A stretch of DNA of 64,000 bases from Candidatus Ruthia sp. Cpac_8_S14 (GCA_021730205.1 CP072533.1:1120133-1184132), one strand, 5' to 3'. Counted from the first letter of the stretch, positions 37,908-49,470 are shown. A program made the numbers and translations. Notes: a model not told the origin generated them from the sequence alone.

Positions 37908-40130
37908 ATGAAACGTTTATTATTATCCTTATTTTTATTATCCGCATTTTCATTAGCAGAAGCAGAAGATGATTTGTTGCCAGTAGATGAGGCGTTTGCC
38001 TTTAAAGCCAGCCTGGTTAATAACGAAATACTACTTAATTGGGACATTGCTAAAGGTTACTATCTTTATAAAGAGAGGGTTAAGATTTCTTCTGATTTTT
38101 CAGCCCAGCTAGGCAATGCTAAGTTCCCAACAGCAAAGATTAGAAATGATGAGTTTTTTGGAAAAATTGGAGTTTATCATGATAATGCCGTGGTGGTGGT
38201 TCCTGTGCTTAAAGGCGATGCCAAATCTATTTTATTAACTGTTAGCTATCAAGGTTGTGCCGATTTAGGTGTTTGCTACCCGCCCATTACTAAATCGGTT
38301 GCGCTTAACATCGGTTCAATGCGCTCGACATCTTTAGCTGATAATGCATTTAATCTATTTTCACGAACCACTAACAAAGCGCAGTCAATTGTTGAAAAAA
38401 TCATCCCAATTCCTGATGAGCCTCTATCTGAAGACGATGCCTTTAAATTTTCAGTGGTGGCAATTGATGCCAATATGCTATTAGCAAAATGGACTATTCA
38501 TCAAGAATATTATTTATACCATGATAAGTTTTTCTTTGATATCAAAGGGGCAAAATTTAGCGATATTGCCTTTCCAAAAGGTAAAATTAAAGACGATGAG
38601 TTTTTTGGCAGAATTGAGGTTCACAAAGACGTATTAGAGATTAAGATTCCGCTTACTGATGTCAGCACTCAACCAATTACTTTTATTGTTAAATATCAAG
38701 GCTGTTGGGAGGGTGGTGTTTGCTATCCACCACAAAGAAAAACTAAAGATATTGTGTTGCCTTCTCAAACAGGTGACTCTAATATCAATACCACACCTGA
38801 AAAAGCTAAAGTACCCAATGTCACGCAAGTTGAATTAAACAAAACTGACCAAATTACTGCACTATTTCAACAAGGCAGTATATTGTTAGTATTGGTAAGT
38901 TTCTTTGGTTTTGGCTTATTGCTGTCATTAACCCCTTGCGTGTTTCCAATGATTCCAATTCTGTCAGGCATTATTGTGGGTCAAAAAGGCGAAGTTAGCA
39001 CTAAAAAAGCGCTGATTATGTCCATTGTATTTGTATTATTCATGAGCATAGCTTATTCAATTTCGGGCGTATTGGCAGGCTATTTTGGTGAAAATTTACA
39101 GGTTCTATTCCAAACCCCTTGGATACTGGTTGTTTTCAGTTTGATTTTTGTCGTCTTGGCGTTTTCTATGTTTGATTATTATGAGATCCAACTACCTGTC
39201 AGTTTACAAGGAAAAATTACAAAAATAAGCAATAATCAAGAAGGTGAGCACTTAATTGGTGTGGCTATTATGGGATTTTTATCAGCTCTCATTGTAGGGC
39301 CTTGTGTTGCACCACCGCTAGCAGGCGCATTGATTTATATTGGACAAACTGGCGATGCATTATTAGGTGGATTATCACTATTTGTAATGAGCTTAGGCAT
39401 GGGCGCACCACTTGTTGCGATTGGCGCAGGCATAAGCAAACTACCTAAAGCAGGTGGCTGGATGGATAATGTTAAATACGTCTTTGGTATTTTAATGCTA
39501 GCCGTAGCAATCTATCTACTTGATAGAATTATCTCACCCCTTACGTCACTTATATTATGGGCAATGCTCATGACTATATCACCGATTGCGATGGGCGCAT
39601 TGAATACACAAACAAATACTTCAAGCCCTTGGCAGCGTATTTTTAAAGCTTTAGGGCTAATTATATTGGGCTATGGTATCTTGATCTGGATATTGGTGGC
39701 ACGTGGTGGTGGTGATATGTTACAGCCACTATCGGGCTGGGGTGCATCAAGTGTGGCAACTGAATTAGTCCATATAAAACTTGAACGCATCAAATCGGTG
39801 GGCGAACTAGATCAAATCCTAGAAAAAGCAAAGAGTAGCAAGCAAATTGTTATGCTAGATTTTTATGCTGACTGGTGCATCTCTTGTAAAGAGCTTGAAC
39901 GCTTTGTGTTTTCTAATGCCAGTGTAGTTAACGAAATGAACAATGTTATCGCACTACGAGCTGATGTAACTGAAAATAATGCCAATGATAAAACACTGAT
40001 GAAACGATTTGGCCTTGTTGGTCCGCCTGCTATTTTATTTTTCAACAATGGTATTGAAAACCGTTCACAAAGAATTATTGGCGAGATTAACGTACAAGAC
40101 TTTCTCAGCTACCTCAACAAAACCAAATAA
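37908..40130 (+). CDS. dsbD: Thiol:disulfide interchange protein DsbD
   Basis: The ATG at 37908 (GAGGAAAGAG upstream) is chosen because it gives a clean signal peptide, MKRLLLSLFLLSAFSLAEA; an upstream ATG would add 12 residues. The 740-residue protein carries two N-terminal DsbD-alpha-like domains in tandem, each with GYYLY/EYYLY and a QGCxxxGVCYPP motif. These are followed by about eight membrane helices with LTPCVFPMIPIL and GPCVAPP, and a C-terminal thioredoxin domain with DWCISCKELE (Cys657, Cys660). It passes electrons from cytosolic thioredoxin to periplasmic substrates. The doubled alpha domain differs from the single one of E. coli. Confidence 0.93.
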   Translation: MKRLLLSLFLLSAFSLAEAEDDLLPVDEAFAFKASLVNNEILLNWDIAKGYYLYKERVKISSDFSAQLGNAKFPTAKIRNDEFFGKIGVYHDNAVVVVPVLKGDAKSILLTVSYQGCADLGVCYPPITKSVALNIGSMRSTSLADNAFNLFSRTTNKAQSIVEKIIPIPDEPLSEDDAFKFSVVAIDANMLLAKWTIHQEYYLYHDKFFFDIKGAKFSDIAFPKGKIKDDEFFGRIEVHKDVLEIKIPLTDVSTQPITFIVKYQGCWEGGVCYPPQRKTKDIVLPSQTGDSNINTTPEKAKVPNVTQVELNKTDQITALFQQGSILLVLVSFFGFGLLLSLTPCVFPMIPILSGIIVGQKGEVSTKKALIMSIVFVLFMSIAYSISGVLAGYFGENLQVLFQTPWILVVFSLIFVVLAFSMFDYYEIQLPVSLQGKITKISNNQEGEHLIGVAIMGFLSALIVGPCVAPPLAGALIYIGQTGDALLGGLSLFVMSLGMGAPLVAIGAGISKLPKAGGWMDNVKYVFGILMLAVAIYLLDRIISPLTSLILWAMLMTISPIAMGALNTQTNTSSPWQRIFKALGLIILGYGILIWILVARGGGDMLQPLSGWGASSVATELVHIKLERIKSVGELDQILEKAKSSKQIVMLDFYADWCISCKELERFVFSNASVVNEMNNVIALRADVTENNANDKTLMKRFGLVGPPAILFFNNGIENRSQRIIGEINVQDFLSYLNKTK

Positions 40131-40225
40131 AATAAGCGAAAATGCCGATAAAACCAACTATATCGTACACGATGTTGGTGGTAAAATTAGTTCTATTTAG
40201 ATTTTAGATTTTGCTTGTTAACAAA

Positions 40226-40675
40226 ATGGATGTTCTTTTATTAAACGGCCCTAACCTTAATCTGCTTGGTACTCGAGAGCCTGATTATTACGGCGCACAA
40301 ACACTGAATGACATTATCAGTAATCTTGCAAAAATAGCAAACGATGCTGGACTTACATTTGGACACCATCAAGACAATTCAGAAGCAGGATTGATTGAAC
40401 ATATTCACAACGCTACAAATAACGACGTTCAATATATCATTATTAACCCTGCAGCTTTCACACACACATCAGTCGCTTTGCGTGATGCCCTGCTCGCTGT
40501 GGATATTGAGTTCAGTGAGGTTCATTTGTCTAATGTGTATAAGCGTGAAGATTTCCGTAAACAATCTTATTTCTCAGACACTGCACAAGGAGTCATTTCA
40601 GGCTTTGGCGCCCAAGGCTATGGATTTGCACTACAAGCCGCAATTCAACATATTCAACAATTAAAGAGGTTATGA
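40226..40675 (+). CDS. aroQ: 3-dehydroquinate dehydratase, type II
   Basis: A 149-residue type II dehydroquinase of the shikimate pathway. The start at ATG 40226 gives the usual [19 protein letters not shown]; an upstream TTG (40211) would add five residues. The catalytic Tyr is in [10 protein letters not shown] and the His in [11 protein letters not shown]. It abuts accB with the accB GTG directly after the stop. Confidence 0.96.
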   Translation: MDVLLLNGPNLNLLGTREPDYYGAQTLNDIISNLAKIANDAGLTFGHHQDNSEAGLIEHIHNATNNDVQYIIINPAAFTHTSVALRDALLAVDIEFSEVHLSNVYKREDFRKQSYFSDTAQGVISGFGAQGYGFALQAAIQHIQQLKRL

Positions 40676-41104
40676 GTGGACATTCGTAAAGTAAAAAAAT
40701 TAATGGAATTGCTAGAACAATCTGGCATGAGTGAAATTGAAATTGTTGAGGACAAAGAGTCCGTGCGTATTTCGCGCTATAGCAACACCCCAATAGCAGC
40801 CTCTGTAGTAGCACCAGCAGAGGCTGCTACAAAGGCAACACCATCTGAAGATAGTGCACTAACAGTAGATGATCATCCGATTACTTCGCCTATGGTTGGT
40901 ACTTTTTATGGCGCAGCATCGCTCACCTCTGATGTTTTTGTTAAAACCGGTCAACACGTCAAGCAAGGCGATACAATTTGTATCGTTGAGGCCATGAAAA
41001 TCATGAACCAAATTGAGGCAGATCAATCTGGAACAGTCACTGAAATTTTATGTACAGATGGCGATGCGGTTGAATTTGGTCAAACACTAGTCGTCATTCA
41101 ATGA
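40676..41104 (+). CDS. accB: Biotin carboxyl carrier protein of acetyl-CoA carboxylase
   Basis: A 142-residue BCCP with GTG start right after the aroQ stop. An N-terminal domain is followed by an Ala/Thr-rich linker (about residues 40-62) and a biotinyl domain with the biotinylated Lys in [13 protein letters not shown]. It overlaps accC by the ATGA tetranucleotide. Confidence 0.97.
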   Translation: MDIRKVKKLMELLEQSGMSEIEIVEDKESVRISRYSNTPIAASVVAPAEAATKATPSEDSALTVDDHPITSPMVGTFYGAASLTSDVFVKTGQHVKQGDTICIVEAMKIMNQIEADQSGTVTEILCTDGDAVEFGQTLVVIQ

Positions 41105-42459
41105 CGACAATGAATAAAATCCGCAAAGTTCTCATTGCTAATCGTGGTGAAATTGCGCTTAGAATTTTAAGAGCTTGTAAGGAGCTAGGTATAAAAACCG
41201 TTGCTGTGTATTCAACAGCGGACAGAGACCTTAAGCATGTACGTTTGTCTGACGAAGCTGTGTGCATTGGCCCACACCCATCAAAAGATAGCTATTTAAA
41301 CACCCCCGCACTGATTGCTGCCGCAGAAATTACCCATACTGATGCCATTCATCCTGGCTATGGTTTTTTATCTGAAAGTGCAGATTTTGCACAGCGCGTT
41401 GAAGAAAGTGGTTTTATTTTTATCGGTCCACATGCAGATAATATTCGTATCATGGGTGACAAAGTTGCCGCCATTAAAGCTATGCAAAAATCCGGCGTTC
41501 CTTGTGTACCTGGATCAAATGGTAGTTTGACTGAAGACGCTGCTCAAAACACCAAACTTGCTCGTGATATTGGCTTTCCAATTATCATCAAAGCCTCTGG
41601 CGGTGGCGGTGGTCGTGGCATGCGTGTGGTTGAAAAAGAAATCGATCTACTTAATTCAATAGAGCTGACTAAAACAGAAGCACTTAACTTTTTTGGCAAT
41701 GGCGAAGTATATATGGAGAAATTTTTAACCACGCCTAGACATGTTGAAATTCAAATATTAGCTGACGAGCATGGTAATGCTGTGCACTTAAGCGAGCGTG
41801 ACTGCTCGATGCAAAGACGTCATCAAAAAGTGGTAGAAGAAGCGCCAGCACCTGGTATCACACCAGAATTACGCCAAAAAATCGGCAGTGCTTGTACGGA
41901 TGCTTGTAAAGCCATTAACTATCACGGCGCTGGCACACTTGAATTTTTATTTGAAAATGATAAGTTCTATTTCATTGAAATGAATACTCGCGTCCAGGTA
42001 GAACACCCTGTCACCGAAATGATTACTGGTATTGATATTGTGCGTGAACAAATACGCATTGCTGATGGTCAAACACTTTCATTCACACAAAATGATGTGA
42101 AAATCAAAGGCCATGCGATTGAGTGCCGTATTAATGCTGAAGATCCTAATAATTTTATGCCTTCACCAGGAAAAATCACCCAATATCATGTCGCTGGCGG
42201 TTTAGGCGTGCGTGTCGATTCACACATATATAACGGCTATACCGTGCCACCACATTACGATTCTATGATTGGAAAATTGATTACTTTTGCTGATACTCGA
42301 CTAGGCGCCATTATCAAAATGCAAAATGCACTTGATGAAATGGTGATTGATGGTATTAAAACCAATATCGCTTTGCAAAGAAGAATTATGGATGACAAAA
42401 TCTTCCAAAAAGGTGGTATGAATATCCACCATCTCGAAAAAATGTTAGGAGCTCACTAG
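41101..42459 (+). CDS. accC: Biotin carboxylase subunit of acetyl-CoA carboxylase
   Basis: A 452-residue ATP-grasp enzyme. It starts [18 protein letters not shown] and has the glycine-rich lid [14 protein letters not shown] and catalytic [17 protein letters not shown]. It is coupled to accB by a 4-bp overlap and ends 1 bp before argC, so argC is probably in the same transcript. Confidence 0.98.
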   Translation: MTTMNKIRKVLIANRGEIALRILRACKELGIKTVAVYSTADRDLKHVRLSDEAVCIGPHPSKDSYLNTPALIAAAEITHTDAIHPGYGFLSESADFAQRVEESGFIFIGPHADNIRIMGDKVAAIKAMQKSGVPCVPGSNGSLTEDAAQNTKLARDIGFPIIIKASGGGGGRGMRVVEKEIDLLNSIELTKTEALNFFGNGEVYMEKFLTTPRHVEIQILADEHGNAVHLSERDCSMQRRHQKVVEEAPAPGITPELRQKIGSACTDACKAINYHGAGTLEFLFENDKFYFIEMNTRVQVEHPVTEMITGIDIVREQIRIADGQTLSFTQNDVKIKGHAIECRINAEDPNNFMPSPGKITQYHVAGGLGVRVDSHIYNGYTVPPHYDSMIGKLITFADTRLGAIIKMQNALDEMVIDGIKTNIALQRRIMDDKIFQKGGMNIHHLEKMLGAH

Positions 42460-42460
42460 T

Positions 42461-43483
42461 ATGATTAAAGTAGGCATTATTGGCGCTACTGGATACACGG
42501 GGCTGGAGCTTATACGTCTTTTACAAAACCACCCAAGTGCAAAAGTTATTGCCCTATGTTCAAGGGCAAATGTTGGTAAAGTTGTTGTTGAAGAATTTCC
42601 CAGCCTAATAGGCTATATTGATTCTAACTTTATTGCACCAGATGATAAGATATTATTTGAGTGCGACGTCATTTTCTTTGCCACACCGCACGGCGTAGCT
42701 ATGAACAGCGTTGGCCAATTCCTAGACAAAGGTATCAAAATAATTGACTTAGGTGCTGATTTTCGTATTAAAGACAGCACCGAATGGAGTAAATGGTACG
42801 GCATGGCACACACACAAAATGCTTTATTAGAAAATGCCGTTTATGGCCTGCCTGAAGTTTACAGCTCACAAATCAAAAATGCCGCCTTGGTTGCCAACCC
42901 TGGATGCTATCCAACTGCAATCACGCTAGCACTTAAGCCTTTGCTTGAAGCAAATGTCATTGACACAAAAAGCATTATCGCTGATTGCAAATCAGGTGTT
43001 AGTGGCGCAGGCAGAGGTGCGAATATTGCCACACTTTTTTGCGAAGTGAACGACTCCTTAAAGCCTTATAATGTTAATCAACACCGTCACAAGCCTGAAA
43101 CGCAACAAGTGTTAACAGACATCGCAGGCACAGAGGTGGGCTTTATCTTTACCCCACACCTGATACCTATGACTCGGGGTATGCTTGCTAGTGTTTACGT
43201 TGATTTAACAAAAGACATTAATGCGCAAAAATTGTTTGAAAATCACTACCAAGACAACAAATTTGTTCATATATTGCCAACTAGCACTTATCCACAAACC
43301 AAATCAGTTAAAGGCACGAATAATTGCCATATTGGCATTCAAAAATCAAACAACAAACTTATTATTATGGCAGTTATTGACAATGTAGGCAAAGGTGCTT
43401 CAGGACAAGCCATACAAAACATGAACCTCATGTTTGGGCTTGATGAAGGCTTAGGATTGGAACAAATTGGCTTATTGCCATAG
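42461..43483 (+). CDS. argC: N-acetyl-gamma-glutamyl-phosphate reductase
   Basis: A 340-residue arginine-pathway enzyme. The NADP-binding N-terminus is [20 protein letters not shown], the catalytic Cys is in [16 protein letters not shown], and HRHKPETQQ carries the His. It sits between accC and erpA with short gaps. Confidence 0.97.
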   Translation: MIKVGIIGATGYTGLELIRLLQNHPSAKVIALCSRANVGKVVVEEFPSLIGYIDSNFIAPDDKILFECDVIFFATPHGVAMNSVGQFLDKGIKIIDLGADFRIKDSTEWSKWYGMAHTQNALLENAVYGLPEVYSSQIKNAALVANPGCYPTAITLALKPLLEANVIDTKSIIADCKSGVSGAGRGANIATLFCEVNDSLKPYNVNQHRHKPETQQVLTDIAGTEVGFIFTPHLIPMTRGMLASVYVDLTKDINAQKLFENHYQDNKFVHILPTSTYPQTKSVKGTNNCHIGIQKSNNKLIIMAVIDNVGKGASGQAIQNMNLMFGLDEGLGLEQIGLLP

Positions 43484-43494
43484 GGGAAAGTAGT

Positions 43495-43848
43495 ATGGGA
43501 ATAGGACAAATTTTAGAAAAAGCAGACATTATTTTTAGCGACAATGCGGCTAAAAAAGTATCAACGCTCATTGAAGAGGAAAAAAATAATAATTTGCATT
43601 TACGTGTTTATATTACAGGCGGTGGTTGTTCTGGCTTTTCCTATGGTTTTACTTTTGACGAAACCTACAAAGAGGGTGACTCGAGCGTTGAGAACAGTGG
43701 CATACAATTAGTCGTTGACCCTATGAGTTATCAATACTTAATTGGTGCAACCGTTGATTATTTAGAAGACTTACAGGGTGCACGTTTTATTATCCATAAC
43801 CCAAATGCCAAAACCACTTGTGGTTGTGGCTCGTCTTTTTCAGTTTAA
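43495..43848 (+). CDS. erpA: A-type iron-sulfur carrier ErpA
   Basis: A 117-residue A-type carrier that delivers Fe-S clusters to apoproteins, including IspH. The three conserved cysteines are in [14 protein letters not shown] and [11 protein letters not shown]. It lies 11 bp after argC. ErpA is favoured over IscA because there is no isc cluster here and the sequence context near argC is common for erpA in this group. Confidence 0.9.
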   Translation: MGIGQILEKADIIFSDNAAKKVSTLIEEEKNNNLHLRVYITGGGCSGFSYGFTFDETYKEGDSSVENSGIQLVVDPMSYQYLIGATVDYLEDLQGARFIIHNPNAKTTCGCGSSFSV

Positions 43849-43854
43849 AGAAAA

Positions 43855-43880
43855 TAGATAAAAATATCTACCAAATTTTT
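43855..43880 (+). terminator. Weak terminator-like hairpin after erpA
   Basis: TAGATA-aaaa-TATCTA followed closely by a T-run, 7 bp after the erpA stop. The stem is AT-rich, so efficiency is doubtful. Confidence 0.35.
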
Positions 43881-43924
43881 TACTAACAAAAAAACACTTT
43901 ATTTAATATAACTAACGGACATTT

Positions 43925-45270
43925 TTGGACACAATCAAAACATTAATCATTTTGATATTTTAGTGGGTTATTTTCGCTCATCGGGGTATTTTTTTAGACT
44001 TCGCTCCTTATTGGAGAATGTTGCTAATATTCGTATCTTAGTTGGGATAGATGTTGATAAATTAACACAAGAAAGTCTCTCTAGGGTTGATTTATTAAGA
44101 AGATAAAGAAAGTTGAACAATCGTGGCAAGAAAAATTTACTGCTGAATAACCAGTCCCAAAGATTATGATATGGTAATTGTGGATAAGGCACATAAATTC
44201 CGTAATGACACAGCTCGAGCATATAACCAATTAAACAGATTTGTAAAACTAAAACTTCTGCTAATAAAGTTAAAAAAATAATGCTCATTTCTGCCGCACC
44301 GCTTAATAATCGTCCTGATGGTTTATACAATCAGATTTTATTATTTCAAGATAACAATAATTCAACCCTTGATTTCCCCTTAGCCATTTTTTTCACCAAG
44401 GCAAAGAAAGAATATAAAGAAATATTACAACTCTCCAATAATAAAAAAGCCAGAGAGCAAACAGCAAAACTTTATGAAGAAATTAGAGAAAGGATAATAA
44501 CCCAGCTAATGGTTAGGAGGACACGCACTGATTTGATAAACAGCAAGCGCTATAAAAAAAGATTTAGATGGACACGGGGCGTTGTCTTTCCGAAAACTAC
44601 ACCACCAAAACCAATTTATTATCAATTAGAGCACTTATACGACGACACAATAAAAAAACAAGATAAGATAGGGATATTGCATACGCGTTATCGTACATTA
44701 CATTATCTAATACCAGAATTAAAACAAAAATACATTCGAGCAGATTTTATTACTGAACGTTTAGTAGCAATTATGAGAACTTTATTATTAAAAGGAATGG
44801 ACAACAGTTTTTATGCTTTTAAAGAAACCCCAATCGCTTTATCCAATCTTCTGAAATTATGCTCAAAATAATTGAAAATAATAAAATTATTATTGCCACC
44901 AGAGATGATATAGAGGTAGGTTTTATTGAAGGTGTTCAACATGACTATGAAATACTTAAAAAATTAAAATCAGCGTGGGATAAAATAGCTATTGATTCAA
45001 AAATAGCTAAATTTTTACAAGAGCTGCCTGTCTTCTTAGACAAAAAATCCTGAATAGATAATCATTATTTTTACCGATGATCACAATCAATTAAAACAAT
45101 AAATAAGCCAAAATTTTGATGCTAATATAGCATTGAATAACAAAAGAAAACGATTACCAAATTATCCTGAGTTTGATGTGTCGTTAGTACAACTGAGATA
45201 AAACATATTATCAATCCTATCGGTATATATGGAGCTGTATTCAGGGTAAAATTTTCGATTTACTATAACA
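43925..45270 (+). pseudogene. Relic of a PLD-domain / SNF2-type helicase
   Basis: In order: a PLD-like N-terminal piece HFDILVGYFRSSGYFFRLRS then IRILVGIDVDKLTQ; a Walker B region YDMVIVDKAHKFRND in which the expected DEAH is DKAH; MLISAAPLNNRPDGLYNQIL (motif III, SATPLNNR-like); MVRRTRTDLINSKRY (LNNR/VRRTR box); and a later frame SAWDKIAIDSKIAKFLQEL. The longest open piece, 196 codons at 44281-44871, is a fragment. Proteins of this build occur in restriction-like and other defence loci, often with a DNA methyltransferase. The helicase C-terminal motifs are not recognisable, so decay is advanced at the 3' end. Confidence 0.75.
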
Positions 45271-45284
45271 ATATTCTATAGATT

Positions 45285-46421
45285 ATGATTGAATATATCC
45301 CAGGCTTGGCAGGCGTTCCTGCAACAGAATCTTCTATCTCTTCTATTGATGGAAAAAATGGTATTTTGGCTTATCGTGGCTACTCAATTGAAGACTTGGT
45401 TAAACACGCCTCTTTTGAAGAAGTATCTATGCTACTTCGAGATGGAGAATTACCAGACAAAAACAAACTAGATAACTTTAAACATGTTCTACACAAACGT
45501 TATGAGGTAAAGCACAATATCCGTTCTATGATGTGGTCTTTGCCTACCAATGGACATCCGATGGATGTTTTACAAACTACCATTGCCGCTATGGCAACAT
45601 TTTATCCTGATGCGGGCGCACAGAACCCAGACTCTGTCTATACACAAAGTGCGTTGACTAAAATTATTTCTAACATGAGTACTCTGGTGGCAATGTGGGC
45701 ACGCATTAGTGCTGGTTATGATCCCATTCCGCCCAGCAGGGGAATGTCCTACGCTAAGAACTTTTTATATATGTCGTTTGGGGAAGAGCCTGATGATGAT
45801 ATTGTCAAGCTTTTTGATGCTTGCTTAATTTTGCATGCAGAACATACCATTAATGCCTCAACTTTTTCTGCCATGGTAACTGCTTCTACGCTTGCCAATC
45901 CATTTGCTTCAATTTCAGCTGCAGTTGGCACCTTGGCAGGTTCTTTACATGGTGGTGCGAATGAAGACGTTCTTAAAATGTTGGATGAAATTGGCGATAC
46001 CAAAAATGCTCGTGCTTATATTAAAAACCGCCTAGAAAACAAACAAGTCATTTGGGGTATGGGGCATAGAGAGTACAGCGTTAAAGACCCCCGTGCAAGT
46101 ATTTTACAGGCCATGATTGAGGCCTATGTCAAAAAATCTAACACGCGCCTTTCTAAACGCTTTGAAACTGCGCTAGAGGTGGAAAGAATTTGTGAAGAGT
46201 CGCTATCAAGCAAAGGCGTTTATCCAAATGTAGATTTTTACTCAGGCATTTTATATGCTGAAATTTTCAAAATTCCGAAAACACACTTTACGCCTATTTT
46301 TGCCATGGCTCGTTCTGCTGGTTGGGCAGCTCATTGGCACGAACAAGTTGGGCACAATCGTATTTTCAGACCCACACAAATCTACACAGGGGCTAATTCT
46401 AGAGAATATCCTAAAAAATAA
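45285..46421 (+). CDS. gltA: Citrate synthase
   Basis: A 378-residue citrate synthase condensing acetyl-CoA and oxaloacetate. The N-terminus [20 protein letters not shown] and catalytic segments [24 protein letters not shown] and [17 protein letters not shown] are present. The catalytic Asp is in YPNVDFYSG. Length fits the short form rather than the E. coli hexameric one. It precedes ubiE by 2 bp. In autotrophic symbionts it feeds the oxidative branch to 2-oxoglutarate for biosynthesis. Confidence 0.93.
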   Translation: MIEYIPGLAGVPATESSISSIDGKNGILAYRGYSIEDLVKHASFEEVSMLLRDGELPDKNKLDNFKHVLHKRYEVKHNIRSMMWSLPTNGHPMDVLQTTIAAMATFYPDAGAQNPDSVYTQSALTKIISNMSTLVAMWARISAGYDPIPPSRGMSYAKNFLYMSFGEEPDDDIVKLFDACLILHAEHTINASTFSAMVTASTLANPFASISAAVGTLAGSLHGGANEDVLKMLDEIGDTKNARAYIKNRLENKQVIWGMGHREYSVKDPRASILQAMIEAYVKKSNTRLSKRFETALEVERICEESLSSKGVYPNVDFYSGILYAEIFKIPKTHFTPIFAMARSAGWAAHWHEQVGHNRIFRPTQIYTGANSREYPKK

Positions 46422-46423
46422 TC

Positions 46424-47164
46424 ATGAAAAATACCACACATTTTGGATTTAAACAGGTTGCTACCAACGACAAACAAAGTTTGGTTAGGGATGTTTTTAA
46501 CTCTGTCGCAAGTAAATACAACTTAATGAACGATGTCTTGTCCTTTGGTGCGCACCGCCTTTGGAAGCATTACACGATTGCTTCAAGTAATGTTAAGATT
46601 AGCGACAAAGTACTAGACATTGCTGGTGGTACAGGAGATTTAGCCATTGAATTTAGGAAAAAAGTGGGTGACAGTGGGCAAGTCATACTAAGCGATATTA
46701 ACGCTGCCATGCTGAATGAAGGTCGTAAAAACTTAACCAATAAAGGTATTTTTGGCGTTGAATTTGTGCAACTCAACGCACAGCAGCTACCCTTTGATAG
46801 CAATACATTTGACTGCGTGAGCATTGCCTTTGGCCTTAGAAACGTGACTGACAAAGACCAAGCACTCAAAGAAATATATCGTATTTTGAAGCCTGGTAGT
46901 TGTTTGTTGATTTTAGAATTTTCAACAACTGATTCTGTATTATTAAAAAAATTCTACGATTTTTATTCATTTAATATTATGCCAAAACTCGGTGGTATTA
47001 TTGCTGATAATGAAGCCTCGTATCAATACTTAGCTGAATCAATCCGAAAACATCCAAACCAAGAAACTCTTAAAAACATGGTGCTGGATGCTGGCTTTGA
47101 CTTTTGCGAATATCATAATTTATCAGGTGGTATTGTTGCCTTGCATAAAGGCATCAAAGTATAA
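46424..47164 (+). CDS. ubiE: Ubiquinone/menaquinone C-methyltransferase UbiE
   Basis: A 246-residue SAM-dependent methyltransferase. Motif I is [15 protein letters not shown] and the UbiE signature [20 protein letters not shown] and [16 protein letters not shown] are clear. The order ubiE-ubiJ-ubiB that follows is typical, and ubiquinone is needed as SQR electron acceptor. Confidence 0.96.
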   Translation: MKNTTHFGFKQVATNDKQSLVRDVFNSVASKYNLMNDVLSFGAHRLWKHYTIASSNVKISDKVLDIAGGTGDLAIEFRKKVGDSGQVILSDINAAMLNEGRKNLTNKGIFGVEFVQLNAQQLPFDSNTFDCVSIAFGLRNVTDKDQALKEIYRILKPGSCLLILEFSTTDSVLLKKFYDFYSFNIMPKLGGIIADNEASYQYLAESIRKHPNQETLKNMVLDAGFDFCEYHNLSGGIVALHKGIKV

Positions 47165-47171
47165 AGCCCGG

Positions 47172-47711
47172 ATGCAGTCCTTTGCGATTTTTTGGCATAA
47201 ACAAGCCGTTATTCTTGAGCGAGCATTAAACCACTTAGTCATTAACAGCAGAGTTAACATTGATGCACTTAATGGCAAAACAATTGGTCTTTCTTTGCAA
47301 GATTTACCATTGGACGTACACTTTATATGCGCCAATAATCGAATATTTGTTTTGTCTGCTACTGACAAGTCCACAGACGTTGATATTAAGCTCAAATCTA
47401 TGATATTTATATCTTTGCTCCAAGGTGAAGACCTAACTGAACTGCTTAGACAAGATAAAATTAATATTCATGGTGATGCTAAGACCGCTCAATTATTGGT
47501 TGATTTACTAAAAGAGGTTGATATTGACCTTGAAGAAATGGCATCAAAACACACAGGCGATATAATTGCCAACCAGCTTGGAAAACTAACAAGAAAATTC
47601 AACCATATCGGCACACAATCAAACAACCCGTTTAAAATAATTAAAGATGGATTGTCCACCTTGTTAATCAATCCAATTAAATCTAAACGCTACAAACATA
47701 AAAACAGTTAG
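47172..47711 (+). CDS. ubiJ: Ubiquinone biosynthesis accessory factor UbiJ
   Basis: A 179-residue SCP2-like lipid-binding protein in the ubiE-ubiJ-ubiB order. The ATG at 47172 is chosen because the longer frame overlaps the ubiE 3' end and the resulting N-terminus (MQSFAIFWHKQAVILERALN) is like UbiJ. It contains an SCP2-type segment with LFISLLQGEDLTEL-like text (here MIFISLLQGEDLTELLRQDK) and a C-terminal coiled region. UbiJ scaffolds the soluble ubiquinone-synthesis complex. Confidence 0.85.
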   Translation: MQSFAIFWHKQAVILERALNHLVINSRVNIDALNGKTIGLSLQDLPLDVHFICANNRIFVLSATDKSTDVDIKLKSMIFISLLQGEDLTELLRQDKINIHGDAKTAQLLVDLLKEVDIDLEEMASKHTGDIIANQLGKLTRKFNHIGTQSNNPFKIIKDGLSTLLINPIKSKRYKHKNS

Positions 47712-47713
47712 CC

Positions 47714-49318
47714 ATGCATAGCCTTCTAAGATTTATTAAAATTTCTCGTGTTTTAATGCACTATCGTCTTGATTCTTTGGTGCTATCAACACCACTACTG
47801 AAAAGCTTCAAGCCTTTTCTGTATCCCATTCCTTGGCATTACTTTCCCATTAAAAAATACACACGAGGCCAGCGTATTCGCTTAGCATTAGAAGAGCTAG
47901 GACCCATATTTATCAAGTTTGGGCAAACGCTTTCCACTAGGCGTGATTTACTACCAGAGGATATTGGCGACGAGTTAGCAAAATTGCAAGACAACTGTCC
48001 CGCTTTTGACCCAATAAAGGCCAAGAAAATTATTGAACAATCACTAGGCGCGCCTACTGAAAATTTATTTAAACGCTTTGATATTAAGCCTCTAGCCTCA
48101 GCCTCAATTGCTCAAGTACACACCGCACTAACAAATGATGATAATGAAGTGGTGATTAAGGTTGTCAGGCCTGATATCGATAAAGCCATCGGGCATGATA
48201 TTAAACTAATGTACATCCTAGCAAGGCTATTTAATAAACATCCGATTAGTAAAAAACTACGTCCTATAGAGATTGTAGCAGAGTTCGAAGGCATTATTTT
48301 GAATGAACTAGACATGCGCATTGAAGCCAAAAATTGTTTAAGAATTGGCAAAAATTTTAAAAATTCCAATTTGCTTTACATTCCAAAAGTTTATCCAAGC
48401 TTGTGCCATAAGAACATTCTAACCACTGAACGCATTCATGGTATTCCAGTGGGTGACATCAAACAACTAAAAGCCAATCATATTGACATGAAACGATTGG
48501 CAGAAGAAGGTGTGACTATTTTCTTCACTCAGGTTTTTAAGCATAATTTTTTCCATGCTGATATGCACCCTGGTAATATTTTTGTCAGTACTAATGGACA
48601 ATATATGGGGGTTGATTTTGGCATCATGGGCACGCTTACTGAGGCTGACAAAGACTTTTTAGCGGATATTTTTCTGGCTTTTTTTAACCAAGATTATAAA
48701 AGAGTAGCGCAAACTTATATTAACTCTGGCTGGATAAGCCCAACAACAGACATATCTGCCTTTGAAGCTGCCGTTAAAAGAATTTGTGAGCCAATGTTTG
48801 AAAAACCTCTAGGTGAAATCTCTTTTGGTCAGGTATTACTTGAACTTATTCAAGAGGCTAAAAATTTTGACATCACCATTCAGCCACAACTGTTATTGTT
48901 AGATAAAACCTTATTAAATATTGAAGGGCTTGGCAGGCAGTTGTATCCACAGCTCAACTTATGGACAACTGCAAAACCATTTTTAGAAGATTTAGTTAAA
49001 AAGAAATACAGTGTGAAAAATACCTTTGAAAAAATAAGAGATCAAGCACCACAACTCCTGAGAGACATTCCAGAGTTGCCTGCCTTAACCATTAATGCGC
49101 TCAAGCAATTAAACAAAATAAGAGACATAGGGCGTCTTCATGCTCAGCAAACCGATAGTATTGTTAACCAGCTCAAAGACAATGCAAACAGGCAAACCTA
49201 TGCTATTTTTTCTGGCGCTTTGGCTATTCTTAGTGGCATTTTAGCGGTTAATGAATTTTGGTTACCAAGTTTGTTCAGTAGTATTATTGCTTTGATATTT
49301 TGGTTCGAATCTAGATAG
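47714..49318 (+). CDS. ubiB: Ubiquinone biosynthesis regulatory kinase-like protein UbiB
   Basis: A 534-residue UbiB with the KxGQ-type motif GPIFIKFGQTLSTRRDLLP, the Ala-rich loop PLASASIAQVH, the catalytic-loop HADMHPGN and the DFG-equivalent VDFGIMG. Two C-terminal membrane helices anchor it. It starts 2 bp after ubiJ. Confidence 0.96.
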   Translation: MHSLLRFIKISRVLMHYRLDSLVLSTPLLKSFKPFLYPIPWHYFPIKKYTRGQRIRLALEELGPIFIKFGQTLSTRRDLLPEDIGDELAKLQDNCPAFDPIKAKKIIEQSLGAPTENLFKRFDIKPLASASIAQVHTALTNDDNEVVIKVVRPDIDKAIGHDIKLMYILARLFNKHPISKKLRPIEIVAEFEGIILNELDMRIEAKNCLRIGKNFKNSNLLYIPKVYPSLCHKNILTTERIHGIPVGDIKQLKANHIDMKRLAEEGVTIFFTQVFKHNFFHADMHPGNIFVSTNGQYMGVDFGIMGTLTEADKDFLADIFLAFFNQDYKRVAQTYINSGWISPTTDISAFEAAVKRICEPMFEKPLGEISFGQVLLELIQEAKNFDITIQPQLLLLDKTLLNIEGLGRQLYPQLNLWTTAKPFLEDLVKKKYSVKNTFEKIRDQAPQLLRDIPELPALTINALKQLNKIRDIGRLHAQQTDSIVNQLKDNANRQTYAIFSGALAILSGILAVNEFWLPSLFSSIIALIFWFESR

Positions 49319-49470
49319 GTAGTTTTCCTAATCTCAACATAGAAAATTTGTTGTTTTACTTTTGATTAGGTTTCCGGGTAAAATGACCTTCTTAATATAT
49401 TTGGTCGCAAAATATATATATTTGTGTGGCCCTCCCCATTGCGGTGTTTTTTTATTTTTTGGAGATCAAT

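Noticed and set aside
47088..47171. Longer UbiJ start overlapping ubiE
   Set aside because: The extra 28 residues are an out-of-frame reading of the ubiE end; the ATG at 47172 fits the family.
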